The notes beneath the pieces were generated by a model, which saw only the letters and a program-made list of their open reading frames with translations, was not told where the DNA came from and ran no database searches. 64,000 nucleotides of DNA, taken from CADEDV01 sp036383515. Lineage in GTDB: Bacteria > Bacteroidota > Bacteroidia > Chitinophagales > Chitinophagaceae. Made by a program: the position numbers and the translations under genes. Of the stretch, positions 54,864 through 63,280 are shown one piece after another. Each line of letters starts with the position of its first letter. The stretch's first letter is position 1. The stretch spans positions 61,745 through 125,744 of the forward strand of contig DASVOE010000113.1 of assembly GCA_036383515.1 (NCBI GenBank). Direction: 5' to 3'.

Positions 54864-56489
54864 ATGAACCTTGAATTCAATCGCAACGAAGATGTACTAA
54901 AACAATCGTTGAGCGAAATGCGCCAGCGGCTCGATAAAATATATGAAGGCGGGGGTAAAAAAGCCAATGAAAAACAAAAAGAAAAAAATAAACTCACGCC
55001 GCGGCAACGAATCAATTATCTAATCGACACCAATAAACCTTTCATCGAGATCGGCGCATTCGCCGGTTATGATATGTATGCAGAACAGGGCGGTTGCCCG
55101 GCAGGTGGCACGGTAGCAGGTGTGGGTTATGTTAGTGGACGACAGTGTGTGATACTCGCCAATGATCAAACAGTGAAAGCAGGCGCCTGGTTCCCCATCA
55201 CGGGTAAAAAGAATTTACGGTTGCAGGAGATAGCGATGGAAAATCATTTACCGGTTATTTATCTCGTGGATAGCGCCGGTGTTTTTTTACCGATGCAGGA
55301 TGAAATATTTCCCGATAAAGAACATTTCGGAAGAATATTTCGCAATAATGCAAGGATGAGTGCAATGGGCATCACGCAGATCGCTGCGGTGATGGGTGCC
55401 TGCGTGGCCGGTGGCGCTTACCTGCCCATCATGAGTGATGAAACACTGATGGTAGAAGGCAATGGTTCAATTTATCTCGCCGGTCCTTACCTCGTAAAAG
55501 CAGCGATTGGTGAAGACATCGATAATGAAACTCTCGGCGGCGCCGTAACACATACCGAGATCAGCGGCATCGCAGATTATAAATTTAAGACCGAACAGGA
55601 ATGCATGGATCATATTAAAAAGATGATCGGCATGCTGGGTGATACAACAAAAGCTGGTTTTGACCGTATCAAATCCCTGCCACCTAAAAAGAAACCCGAA
55701 GAACTCTATGGCATCTTTCCATCGGATGGCAAACCGTATGATATGCTGGATGTGATAGAACGCATGGTGGATGATTCCGAATTTGAACAGTTCAAAGAAG
55801 ATTATGGTAAAACAATCATCTGTGGTTATGGACGTATTGATGGATGGGCTGTGGGTATCGTAGCCAATCAACGTAAAATAGTGAAGAGCAAGAAAGGCGA
55901 GATGCAGATGGGCGGTGTGATCTATAACGACAGTGCAGATAAAGCTGCCCGGTTTATTCTCAACTGCAATCAAAAGAAAATACCGCTGGTGTTCTTGCAG
56001 GATGTAACTGGTTTTATGGTAGGCAGCCGCAGCGAACATGCAGGTATCATCAAAGACGGGGCAAAGATGGTGAACGCTGTAGCAAACTCTGTGGTACCAA
56101 AGATCACGATCGTTGTCGGCAATTCTTATGGTGCTGGTAACTATGCGATGTGTGGCAAAGCCTATGATCCACGATTTATTTATGCATGGCCTACTGCAAA
56201 AATTGCGGTAATGGGTGGTGATGCAGCTGCCAAAACATTATTGCAGATAGAAGTGGCTTCTTTAAAAGCAAAGGGGCAGGTGATAACTCCTGAAGCAGAG
56301 AATAAATTACTGAACACTATAAAAGATCGTTACGAAAAACAAACCTCGCCTTATTATGCAGCTGCAAGATTGTGGGTGGATGCTATCATTGATCCCGTTG
56401 AAACAAGACAAGTGATTTCAGAAGGTATCCATGCAGCGAATCAAAACCCGGAGATAGCGGAGTTGAAAACGGGAGTATTCCAGGTATAA
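54864..56489 (+). CDS. Acyl-CoA carboxylase carboxyltransferase beta subunit
   Basis: 541 residues from the ATG at 54864; the frame extends upstream, but those 36 codons run through the palindromic intergenic repeat and lack similarity. Carboxyltransferase family (MCC-beta/PCC-beta/AccD): KNKLTPRQRINYLIDT, GTVAGVGYVSGRQCVI, YLVDSAGVFLPMQDEIFPD, GACVAGGAYLPIMSDE, LQDVTGFMVGSRSEHAG and GNSYGAGNYAMCGKAYDPRF. The EIFPD lid motif and spacing are closest to methylcrotonyl-CoA carboxylase. No biotin-carboxylase partner gene is adjacent. Confidence 0.93.
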   Translation: MNLEFNRNEDVLKQSLSEMRQRLDKIYEGGGKKANEKQKEKNKLTPRQRINYLIDTNKPFIEIGAFAGYDMYAEQGGCPAGGTVAGVGYVSGRQCVILANDQTVKAGAWFPITGKKNLRLQEIAMENHLPVIYLVDSAGVFLPMQDEIFPDKEHFGRIFRNNARMSAMGITQIAAVMGACVAGGAYLPIMSDETLMVEGNGSIYLAGPYLVKAAIGEDIDNETLGGAVTHTEISGIADYKFKTEQECMDHIKKMIGMLGDTTKAGFDRIKSLPPKKKPEELYGIFPSDGKPYDMLDVIERMVDDSEFEQFKEDYGKTIICGYGRIDGWAVGIVANQRKIVKSKKGEMQMGGVIYNDSADKAARFILNCNQKKIPLVFLQDVTGFMVGSRSEHAGIIKDGAKMVNAVANSVVPKITIVVGNSYGAGNYAMCGKAYDPRFIYAWPTAKIAVMGGDAAAKTLLQIEVASLKAKGQVITPEAENKLLNTIKDRYEKQTSPYYAAARLWVDAIIDPVETRQVISEGIHAANQNPEIAELKTGVFQV

Positions 56490-56499
56490 TAAGATAGTT

Positions 56500-57039
56500 A
56501 TGACAAGCAAGAAGAACGTATTAGCGATCTCGGGAAGCACCCGAAAAAGCTCCAGCAATTTAAATCTCATTAAAGCCATTGAGACTATAGCGACCGATAT
56601 TTTTTCCATTACCCTTTTTGATAGCCTGTTAGAAATTCCGCCTTTCAATCCTGACGAAGATACGGATGCCCCTCCTGCTGCTATTACCCGCTTTCGTAAA
56701 CAATTAAAAGAAGCTGATGGCATTCTTATTTGCACACCTGAATATGCAATGGGCATTCCCGGCACATTAAAAAACGCCATTGACTGGACGGTTTCTTCTA
56801 TGGAATTCTCCAATAAACCTGTGGCCCTGATCACAGCTTCATCTGTTGGACAAAAAGGTCATACTGCCCTGCTGGAGACATTGAAAATAATTGAAGCCAG
56901 GATGCTTGACAGTACACAATTGCTGATACCGTTTATAAAAACAAAAGTTTCTGCTGACTGCAAAATAACGGATGAATCCACCCTGCAGGAAGTACAAAAA
57001 TTGGTCGCTTCTTTTTCCTTGCTGATGAACGAAGCGTAA
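56500..57039 (+). CDS. NADPH-dependent FMN reductase-family oxidoreductase
   Basis: 179 residues. Flavodoxin-like fold of the FMN_red family: LAISGSTRKSSSNLNLI (phosphate loop), GILICTPEYAMGIPGTLKNA (flavin contact), INWT-like IDWTVSSMEFSNKPVALI, and a GQKGHTALLETL helix. Reduces FMN or quinones with NAD(P)H. It begins 10 bp after the carboxylase stop, hence probably the same transcript. Confidence 0.9.
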   Translation: MTSKKNVLAISGSTRKSSSNLNLIKAIETIATDIFSITLFDSLLEIPPFNPDEDTDAPPAAITRFRKQLKEADGILICTPEYAMGIPGTLKNAIDWTVSSMEFSNKPVALITASSVGQKGHTALLETLKIIEARMLDSTQLLIPFIKTKVSADCKITDESTLQEVQKLVASFSLLMNEA

Positions 57040-57080
57040 GCAAATTTTTCACCTTAGTCCATATAATGTAATTTTCACCA

Positions 57081-57554
57081 ATGTCATCTAACGTTACGAT
57101 TTATACAGACGGTTCAGCAAGAGGTAATCCGGGTCCCGGTGGCTATGGCACGATACTCATGAGCGGCACACACCGCAAAGAATTATCGCAGGGCTATAAA
57201 CACACCACTAATAACCGCATGGAGCTCATGGCGGTGATAGCAGGACTAAAAGCATTAAAGAAAGAAGGGATGAACGTTACGATCTACTCCGATAGCCAGT
57301 ATGTAGTGAAAGCATGGGAAGAAGGCTGGCTGAAGAACTGGATCAAAACAAATTTCAAAGGCGGTAAAAAAAATCCCGACCTGTGGAAAGAGTTTTATGA
57401 ACTCTCTCATAAGCATCATATCAAATTCAAATGGGTAAGAGGTCATGCTGATAACCCGTATAACAACCGGTGTGATGAATTAGCGACAGCAGCAGCAGAC
57501 GGATCTGATCATACATTGATGCATGATGAAGGATACGAAGGAACAGCTAATTAA
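57081..57554 (+). CDS. rnhA: Ribonuclease HI
   Basis: 157 residues. All catalytic acids are present: Asp in IYTDGSARGNPGPGGYG, Glu in NRMELMAVIAGL, Asp in IYSDSQYVVKAWEEGW, and Asp in RGHADNPYNNRCDELA. The basic handle region (KNWIKTNFKGGKKNPD) is intact. Cleaves the RNA strand of RNA-DNA hybrids. It is followed by two tandem palindromic repeats. Confidence 0.96.
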   Translation: MSSNVTIYTDGSARGNPGPGGYGTILMSGTHRKELSQGYKHTTNNRMELMAVIAGLKALKKEGMNVTIYSDSQYVVKAWEEGWLKNWIKTNFKGGKKNPDLWKEFYELSHKHHIKFKWVRGHADNPYNNRCDELATAAADGSDHTLMHDEGYEGTAN

Positions 57555-57560
57555 CCACGA

Positions 57561-57804
57561 TTTTTTACCACAGAATACACAGAGAAATACAACACAGAGT
57601 GCACTGTTCTTTTATCTTTTTCTTTTGTGCTCTTTGTGAAAAAACTTCGTGGTCTTCGTGGTAAAAAAATATGGCACCTGGTTTTAAATCTGTGTTTTTA
57701 CCACAGAATACACAGAGAAAATACAACACAGAGTGCACTGTTTTTTTATCTTTTTCTTTTGCGCACTTTGTGAAAAAAACTTCGTGGACTTTGTGGTAAA
57801 AAAA
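57561..57804. repeat. Two direct copies of a 109-bp palindromic intergenic repeat
   Basis: Copy A about 57562-57669 and copy B about 57695-57804 are nearly identical (accacagaatacacagag...gagtgcactgtt...cttcgtgg). Each begins TTTTTACCAC and ends GTGGTAAAAA, so each can fold on itself. They fill most of the 278-bp gap between RNase HI and the Dph6-like gene. A minus-strand ORF of 89 codons here is purely repeat-derived. Confidence 0.88.
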
Positions 57805-57832
57805 CTGTGATATCTGTAGTAAAAAAATAATC

Positions 57833-58477
57833 ATGAAAAATTCTCTTTGTTCCTGGAGCGGCGGTAAAGACAGTTGTTATGCACTGATGCAGGCGATACT
57901 TCTGGGTTATTCACCAAAGGTGTTACTGAATGTATTGAATGAAGAAGGTAAAATATCCCGGTCGCATGGTATTCCCTCCTCCATTTTACAGAAACAGGCC
58001 GCTGCTGCCAATTTTCCTATTCATCTCATCAGCAGCAGCTGGGAGGAATATGAAAAACATTTTACCAAAGCCCTTTCCTTTTTAAAAGAAGAATACCAGC
58101 TTACCCATGCTGTATTTGGTGATATAGACCTGCAACCTCACCGTGACTGGGAAGAAAAGGTTTGTGCGAACGCAGGGCTTACAGCTGTCTTACCACTCTG
58201 GCAACAAAACAGGAAATCGTTGGTAACACAAATGCTGGAAGCCGGCATCGAAACCATGATCGTCAGCTGCAATGAAACCATGGGAGAACGATTTTTAGGA
58301 AGGCTGATCACAATGGAACTGGTGGAAGAATTAGAATCGCTGGGCATTGATGCGTGCGGCGAAAATGGAGAGTTTCATACGCTGGTGCTGGATTGTCCTT
58401 TATTCTCAAAAAAAATAAATGTGTCCACAGGAAATAGATTATTACACGGAAATTATTGGTTTGTGGAAGTAAAATAA
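57833..58477 (+). CDS. Dph6-like ATP pyrophosphatase (diphthine-ammonia ligase family)
   Basis: 214 residues. PP-loop CSWSGGKDSCYALMQA at residues 5-20, HAVFGDIDLQPHRDWEEKVC, LPLWQQNRKSLVTQML and the GENGEFHTLVLDCPLF motif of the Dph6/MJ0570 family. Bacteria lack diphthamide, so the bacterial member acts as an ATP-dependent amide ligase or thiolase on an unknown substrate. Flanked by repetitive palindromes on both sides. Confidence 0.9.
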   Translation: MKNSLCSWSGGKDSCYALMQAILLGYSPKVLLNVLNEEGKISRSHGIPSSILQKQAAAANFPIHLISSSWEEYEKHFTKALSFLKEEYQLTHAVFGDIDLQPHRDWEEKVCANAGLTAVLPLWQQNRKSLVTQMLEAGIETMIVSCNETMGERFLGRLITMELVEELESLGIDACGENGEFHTLVLDCPLFSKKINVSTGNRLLHGNYWFVEVK

Positions 58478-58481
58478 AGTC

Positions 58482-58539
58482 TTCGCCACAAAGACACGAA
58501 GAATAAGCAAGTTTTGTGACTTCGTGTCTTCGTGGCAAA
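58482..58539. repeat. 20-bp-arm inverted repeat of the CCACGAAGACACGAAG class
   Basis: Arms at 58482-58501 and 58520-58539 are complementary in 18 of 20 positions (TTCGCCACAAAGACACGAAG and the complement of TTTGCCACGAAGACACGAAG), with an 18-base loop. It lies right after the Dph6-like stop. Confidence 0.8.
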
Positions 58540-58549
58540 TTAAAAAAAC

Positions 58550-58575
58550 AAAACCCATCCTCGCAGACGGGTTTT
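58550..58575. terminator. Bidirectional terminator between convergent genes
   Basis: AAAACCC-atcctcgcagac-GGGTTTT: A- and T-runs flank the stem on both sides, between the convergent Dph6-like and DUF6580 genes. Confidence 0.75.
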
Positions 58576-58594
58576 ATAACAATGTATAAAAAGA

Positions 58595-59164
58595 TTAAGC
58601 TACAGTCAGCTGCGCTTTTTGCTTTGTAATAAAATTATACGTGAAAATAATAGCAGGCAGGAACACTAAAGTAGCGATCAGCGCATTTTTATAAAAAGGA
58701 AGACCGGCAGCATAGCATGTCATCAGTCCATTGAAATTTCTGCTATACGTTCCGTCAGTAACGCTCAGCCAAACATTGAAATTAGACAGCAGGAAAAAAA
58801 CGGTGGGAGCTGCAATAGCTCCGATCAGTAAACTGCTGTAGTTTCTTCCTTTCAATGCCCAGCCTATCAGGGTTGATACTAATAAGATAGCATAGTTCCT
58901 CCATTGTCCTCCATAGAAACCGGCGTATTCAAATAAACCCTGTGTATACAAGAACTGTATCACTACATCGCTGATAAATAGAGCTAATAAGGGCAGCAGG
59001 AAAGACATATCTTTTTGCTTAATAATAAATCCCGAAAACAAAGCAATAGCAATTACCGGAGAAAAGCCGGACCAGTTAAGATTGGGTCCGAAAAAGAATT
59101 TGCAGGCTGTGGCCAGTGCTACCAGTAATATTGTAAAAAGAATAAGTCGTCCGTTGATCTTCAT
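58595..59164 (-). CDS. DUF6580-like multi-pass membrane protein
   Basis: 189 residues, about five helices (LILFTILLVALATACKF, FSPVIAIALFSGFII, FLLPLLALFISDVVIQFLY, NYAILLVSTLIGWAL, LLIGAIAAPTVFFLLSNF, ALIATLVFLPAIIFTYNFI). The motif FGPNLNWSGFSPVIAIALFS is the family hallmark (N-x-[ST]-P...ALF), and NGLMTCYAAGLPFYKNAL is the C-terminal signature. It resembles ECF-transporter S components, but substrate and partners are unknown. Confidence 0.82.
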   Translation of the reverse strand: MKINGRLILFTILLVALATACKFFFGPNLNWSGFSPVIAIALFSGFIIKQKDMSFLLPLLALFISDVVIQFLYTQGLFEYAGFYGGQWRNYAILLVSTLIGWALKGRNYSSLLIGAIAAPTVFFLLSNFNVWLSVTDGTYSRNFNGLMTCYAAGLPFYKNALIATLVFLPAIIFTYNFITKQKAQLTVA

Positions 59165-59240
59165 AATAATTTAATTGAACTTGAGTAACTGTGTAAGTAT
59201 GCCGCAAAAATAAATGAATTAAGCCAATTCATCCGCCTAT

Positions 59241-60464
59241 TTATTCACCACTGTGAATAGGAACGGTAGCCCGGAAAACAGTAGTGTTTTCTATTCCGGT
59301 AAGCTGTGCCTGCACGCCAGCAAATACAATAGCAGCAGGGTTTCCGGGATAAAGCTCTATCAAATTGGCAGTAGCAGACAAGCTGGCCTTCCCTTTTGTA
59401 AGAATAAATATCTCTGCTGTGGATGAAGTGATTGTATATGTTATGCCTTTATCCAGTTGGATGCAGCTCAATTCAAAATCAGGTGCCGGGGTGGTATAAA
59501 TGGTTTCTTTTTCGTGATCATTCCCTGGTTTTAAAATCGAAAACAGTGTGGCTTCGCATTTTACATGTTTCAGCAATTCATTTACATCAACATGTTTGGG
59601 TGTTAACCCTCCCCGCAGTACATTATCTGAATTGGACATGATCTCTACACCTGTTCCTTCAAGATAGGCATGCGGGATACCGGCATCCTGGAAAATGGCT
59701 TCTCCCTTTTTCAATAGCAGTATATTAAAAAAGTAAACAGAAAAAATGCCCCTGTCTATAGCGCTGCCTTTACTAAACGTCAATGCGGCTCTTGCAGCCC
59801 AAAAATCTTCCTGTGTTTTATGAAGTTTATTGGTTTGATACAAGGGGATGATGCGATCAAGCAGCGGCTGCAACAACCGGTTTACTTCCGGCTGCGGCAT
59901 CATCATCACCTTTCGATATAAACCTTCATAATTATTATTCCCGAATGCTGTTTTCAATTCGTTTAATTCAGGTATAGTATCCAATACTTTGCTTAACTGA
60001 TCAGCAGGCTTAAATCCATGCAGCAACCAGAAATCATTCAATGCAGCTATCAGTTCGGGTTTATGATTAGCATCTTTATAATTTCTTTTCGGAGACGTAA
60101 GCGGAATGCCGGCGGCATTCTCCTCAGCAAAACCCTTTTCAGCATCTGCTTTGGATGGATGCACCTGTATGGACAACATATCTTTTACATCCATTATCTT
60201 CAGCAGGTAAGGCAGATCGCCGAATTTCTTATTTACATAACTCCCTAAGCTGGCTTCTTTATTTTCCCGAATGCTATCTCTTAATAATTTTTGTTCGCCG
60301 TTGCCGGTTTCTATCCTGCAATCTGCCAGCGGATGCACTCCCAGCCAGTATTCAGCAAATGGTTTTTTTGCATCGTTCTTTATTTGTAATAAGAAAGGAA
60401 TAAAATCCATTCCTCCCCAATCGTAATGTTTAACTGTTCCGGTGAGCCGGGCAATGCCTGTCAT
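59241..60464 (-). CDS. manA: Class I mannose-6-phosphate isomerase
   Basis: 407 residues from the ATG at 60464; 38 extra upstream codons are unlike the family and overlap the YraN gene region. Type I PMI zinc site: SIQVHPSKADAEKGF (Gln, His), NHKPELI (Glu) and QDAGIPHAYLEGTGVEIMS (His), followed by RGGLTPKHVD with the catalytic Arg. Interconverts mannose-6-phosphate and fructose-6-phosphate. It is divergent from yraN with only 37 bp between starts. Confidence 0.95.
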   Translation of the reverse strand: MTGIARLTGTVKHYDWGGMDFIPFLLQIKNDAKKPFAEYWLGVHPLADCRIETGNGEQKLLRDSIRENKEASLGSYVNKKFGDLPYLLKIMDVKDMLSIQVHPSKADAEKGFAEENAAGIPLTSPKRNYKDANHKPELIAALNDFWLLHGFKPADQLSKVLDTIPELNELKTAFGNNNYEGLYRKVMMMPQPEVNRLLQPLLDRIIPLYQTNKLHKTQEDFWAARAALTFSKGSAIDRGIFSVYFFNILLLKKGEAIFQDAGIPHAYLEGTGVEIMSNSDNVLRGGLTPKHVDVNELLKHVKCEATLFSILKPGNDHEKETIYTTPAPDFELSCIQLDKGITYTITSSTAEIFILTKGKASLSATANLIELYPGNPAAIVFAGVQAQLTGIENTTVFRATVPIHSGE

Positions 60465-60501
60465 AAATAAAATATTGTATAACTTAAAGTAAAGATAAGG
60501 C

Positions 60502-60858
60502 ATGGCCTCACACAATGATTTGGGGAAAGAAGGAGAACAGATGGCGGTGGACTGGTTGCTTACAAAAGAGTATACCATCCTTCATCGCAACTGGCGTCAT
60601 TCGTATTACGAGATCGATATCATCGCTACCAAAAAAGAAGTGTTGCATATCATCGAAGTAAAGATCCGGCATCATTCCCCGTTTGGCCACCCGGAAGACA
60701 GTGTGACCAGGAAAAAATTTAAAGACCTGCAACGTGCCGTTGATGAATTCCTTTTTCAAAACCCAGGTCATAAATGGTTGCAATACGGTATCCTTGCTAT
60801 CACCTTATTTAAAGATAAAGAGCCGGAGTTTTTTTTGTTAGAGGATGTGTATTTATAA
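60502..60858 (+). CDS. YraN/UPF0102-family putative endonuclease
   Basis: 118 residues with the Holliday-resolvase-like nuclease core: NDLGKEGEQMAVDWL, YEIDIIATKKEVLHIIEVK (the D...E-x-K catalytic set) and the RKKFKDLQRAVDEF helix. It is a small conserved DNA-processing protein of unclear role. Start ATG at 60502 fits the usual MA(S/N)HN start in the Bacteroidota. It is divergent from manA. Confidence 0.93.
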   Translation: MASHNDLGKEGEQMAVDWLLTKEYTILHRNWRHSYYEIDIIATKKEVLHIIEVKIRHHSPFGHPEDSVTRKKFKDLQRAVDEFLFQNPGHKWLQYGILAITLFKDKEPEFFLLEDVYL

Positions 60859-60867
60859 GAGAGGCTC

Positions 60868-60899
60868 AAAGCCTCCTTCCGACTTCCCCCGAAGGAGGA
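60868..60899. repeat. Short palindromic repeat after yraN
   Basis: CCTCCTTC-cgacttccccc-GAAGGAGG, 10 bp past the yraN stop. It is of the same pyrimidine/purine type as the CCCCTCCtttGGAGGGG hairpin at 61020-61036 inside the 3' end of the convergent YkgJ gene. Confidence 0.65.
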
Positions 60900-60984
60900 A
60901 GCCATCTTATCACAACCCTTGCTTATACAAAACCCAAAGTGATAGTAAAATGCTTTTACACAAAAGTTCAGTTGCCATCCGGAG

Positions 60985-61545
60985 TTACTTTTCAACTTTG
61001 GGGGCTGTGCGTTGTGAAGCCCCTCCTTTGGAGGGGTTGGGGGAGGCTTCTAGTTTTATCATCTTCTCTACCATTTTATACGTAGCGGGACAATACTCAA
61101 TATTCTGTTTGTGCACATGCACAAAGTCTTTCATCCTTTTGGGTAAATGAGGAAAGCCGGAACAATCTGCCGGGCGGATTTCGTAGATACTGCATTTATT
61201 ATCTTTTAAGTTCAGGAATTGGCAGGGTTCTGTTTTATTAAGCCAATCCCCGATCCTGTCTTTCTTTAGCCATTGCTTTTTAAATGCATCCGGTGTTTGT
61301 TTGAAATGAGCGGCTATTCTTTTTATATCTGTATTGGTAAAAGTTGGCGTCATCGTTTTGCAGCAGTTGGCGCAGGAAAGACAATCTATCTCTTTCCATA
61401 CTTCCTTTTCAACCTGCGCTGTGATGATTTCTATCTTTTTGGGAGGTTGTTTCTCCAGCTTCGTCAAAAACTTGCGGAAAGTTTTTTTATGGTAACGGGC
61501 TTTTTGTTTGAAGGATCGAAGGTTGACGGGTATCATCTCATTCAT
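60985..61545 (-). CDS. YkgJ-family cysteine-cluster protein
   Basis: 186 residues from the ATG at 61545. Cys motif CLSCANCCKT (about 62-70) with later CQFLNLKDNKCSIYEIRPADC, the zinc/iron cluster pattern of the CxxCxxCC family. Function unknown, possibly metal-binding or oxidoreductase. The last about 20 residues (SPNPSKGGASQRTAPKVEK) come from an intergenic-type palindromic repeat (61020-61036), so the original gene probably ended earlier. Confidence 0.88.
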   Translation of the reverse strand: MNEMIPVNLRSFKQKARYHKKTFRKFLTKLEKQPPKKIEIITAQVEKEVWKEIDCLSCANCCKTMTPTFTNTDIKRIAAHFKQTPDAFKKQWLKKDRIGDWLNKTEPCQFLNLKDNKCSIYEIRPADCSGFPHLPKRMKDFVHVHKQNIEYCPATYKMVEKMIKLEASPNPSKGGASQRTAPKVEK

Positions 61546-61592
61546 GCGCCGAAGATACAAATTCACCCGTTTCACCTTGTACCATAAAAGAA

Positions 61593-61626
61593 TTTTGTTG
61601 CTGAAAGACGGCATTAACTATTTTTG
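61593..61626 (+). promoter_or_regulatory. Bacteroidota-type promoter of the lipoprotein gene
   Basis: TTTTG at 61593-61597 serves as -33 element and TATTTTTG at 61619-61626 matches TAnnTTTG, with a 21-bp spacer. The start codon follows 22 bp downstream at 61649. It is the best full promoter match noticed in the window. Confidence 0.6.
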
Positions 61627-61648
61627 TCAACATTTAAAAACAATCAAT

Positions 61649-62296
61649 ATGCGATTCTTAATTATCCCGGTTCTTGTAGTAGCAGCCGCTTTTTCGTTTA
61701 GCTCCTGCGGCTCTTCTGCAGCAAAAACATTTTGTGACACTACCTGTAATAATGATACCATCCGATTTACTATTGAGCATCCTGATCATCCTTTCGTTTA
61801 TATCTCTGTAAAAAACTGTAACCCCGATTCAATTACCTGGGGGAATGATATGATGCTGAACAATCGTAAAATGAAATTCTCCGATATGACTGGCGAGGAA
61901 CTAAAGCTGAACAAAAATTTTGTCCGCAGTTTTATAAAAGATACCAGTTATGCCTGGGTACTTTTTAATGACTGTATCAATGGACAGGGTTATGCTATCA
62001 AGATACCTTACAACAAAGGAAATATTTCACCCAAAAACAATGCGATCAATTCGCTGGATCCAAAATATTCGGTGGCAGAAAACCTGGTAGCTTATACCGA
62101 CAGGGGCAACGTATTTGTTGAAGATATGGAAACGGGTAAAAAAGCCATGATGACCTTTGGCAAAAGAACTGAACTCGATTATAATGCCATGCATGAAACG
62201 ATCGACTCGGTAAATATTACACCGACAAAGATCTGGGTGAAAATAAAAATAGACGGCGCCTGGCAAGAATTGAATAAAGATATTACGTTGGAGTAA
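61649..62296 (+). CDS. Hypothetical lipoprotein
   Basis: 215 residues from the ATG at 61649, chosen because it begins at the lipoprotein signal (MRFLIIPVLVVAAAFSFSSC, lipid Cys20) and a good promoter lies upstream; the longer frame runs into the divergent YkgJ region. Mature part: TFCDTTCNNDTIRF (two Cys), YISVKNCNPDSITW, SYAWVLFNDCINGQGYAIK, predicted beta-rich. No family recognised. It precedes xerD by 12 bp. Confidence 0.82.
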   Translation: MRFLIIPVLVVAAAFSFSSCGSSAAKTFCDTTCNNDTIRFTIEHPDHPFVYISVKNCNPDSITWGNDMMLNNRKMKFSDMTGEELKLNKNFVRSFIKDTSYAWVLFNDCINGQGYAIKIPYNKGNISPKNNAINSLDPKYSVAENLVAYTDRGNVFVEDMETGKKAMMTFGKRTELDYNAMHETIDSVNITPTKIWVKIKIDGAWQELNKDITLE

Positions 62297-62308
62297 CGAT
62301 GCTTACTG

Positions 62309-63211
62309 ATGTGGGAACACTATAAAAAAGGATTCAAAGCCTATTTGCAACTGGAGAAATCTCTCTCCGACAATTCTGTTGAAGCCTACCTGCGGGATAT
62401 TGATAAACTAACGCAATACCTGCAGGAGGCTTCTTCGCTTAAAGCACCTGCTGATGTTGAGTTGAAAGACCTGCAGCATTTCCTGAAATGGATAACGGAG
62501 CTGGGCATGACCGCTTCCTCACAGGCAAGGATCATTTCAGGTATTAAATCGTTCTACAAATACTGTAGCCAGGAAAATATATCCCGCAAGGATCCGACTA
62601 CTCTCCTCGAAGCCCCCAAGTTAAAAAGAACATTGCCGGATGTATTGAGTTTTGATGAAATAGAAAACATCATTTCACAAATTGATCTTAGCAAACCCGA
62701 AGGCGGTCGCAACAAAGCGATACTGGAGATTATGTATAGTTGCGGGCTCCGTGTAAGTGAAGTGGTGAATCTTAAAATGTCGCAGCTCTATTTAAATGTT
62801 GGGTTTATAAGAGTGATCGGCAAAGGCGATAAAGAAAGATTGGTGCCTATCGGCAGCAGTGCCATCAAACATGTCAATATATACATTCATGAGATACGGG
62901 TGCATGTTTCAGTAAAACCCGGCAGCGAGGATATACTTTTTTTGAATAACCGGGGCAGCCAATTATCCCGTGTCATGATCTTCCTGATCATTAAAGACCT
63001 GGTAAAGAAAGCCGGAATTAATAAAACAGTTTCGCCGCATACATTCAGGCATTCATTCGCCACACATTTAGTAGAACATGGGGCCGATCTCCGTGCCGTG
63101 CAGGAAATGCTCGGGCATGAAAGCATTACCACCACCGAGATCTATACGCACCTGGACAGGGAATTTTTAAGAAAGACGCTGGAGAATTTTCACCCGGCTT
63201 TTAAAAGCTGA
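62309..63211 (+). CDS. xerD: Tyrosine recombinase XerD
   Basis: 300 residues. N-terminal SAM-like (core-binding) domain 1-95 (FKAYLQLEKSLSDNSVEAYL). Catalytic domain: Arg in YSCGLRVSEVVNL (about 151), Lys in GKGDKERLVPI, HxxR in SPHTFRHSFATHL, His in LGHESITT and nucleophile Tyr in EIYTHLD. Length is standard for XerC/XerD; assigned XerD from HGADLRAVQEMLGHESITTT. It resolves chromosome dimers at dif. A probable C-terminal neighbour in other genomes, not seen here. Confidence 0.92.
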   Translation: MWEHYKKGFKAYLQLEKSLSDNSVEAYLRDIDKLTQYLQEASSLKAPADVELKDLQHFLKWITELGMTASSQARIISGIKSFYKYCSQENISRKDPTTLLEAPKLKRTLPDVLSFDEIENIISQIDLSKPEGGRNKAILEIMYSCGLRVSEVVNLKMSQLYLNVGFIRVIGKGDKERLVPIGSSAIKHVNIYIHEIRVHVSVKPGSEDILFLNNRGSQLSRVMIFLIIKDLVKKAGINKTVSPHTFRHSFATHLVEHGADLRAVQEMLGHESITTTEIYTHLDREFLRKTLENFHPAFKS

Positions 63212-63280
63212 TAGACGTACCGTTATTCTTAATACCTCTGTGACTCTTTTTTTCTCTGTGCAACTCTGCGGCCAAAGTAT

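Noticed and set aside
57565..57834. Minus-strand 89-codon ORF
   Set aside because: It consists wholly of the two palindromic intergenic repeats and has no family similarity.
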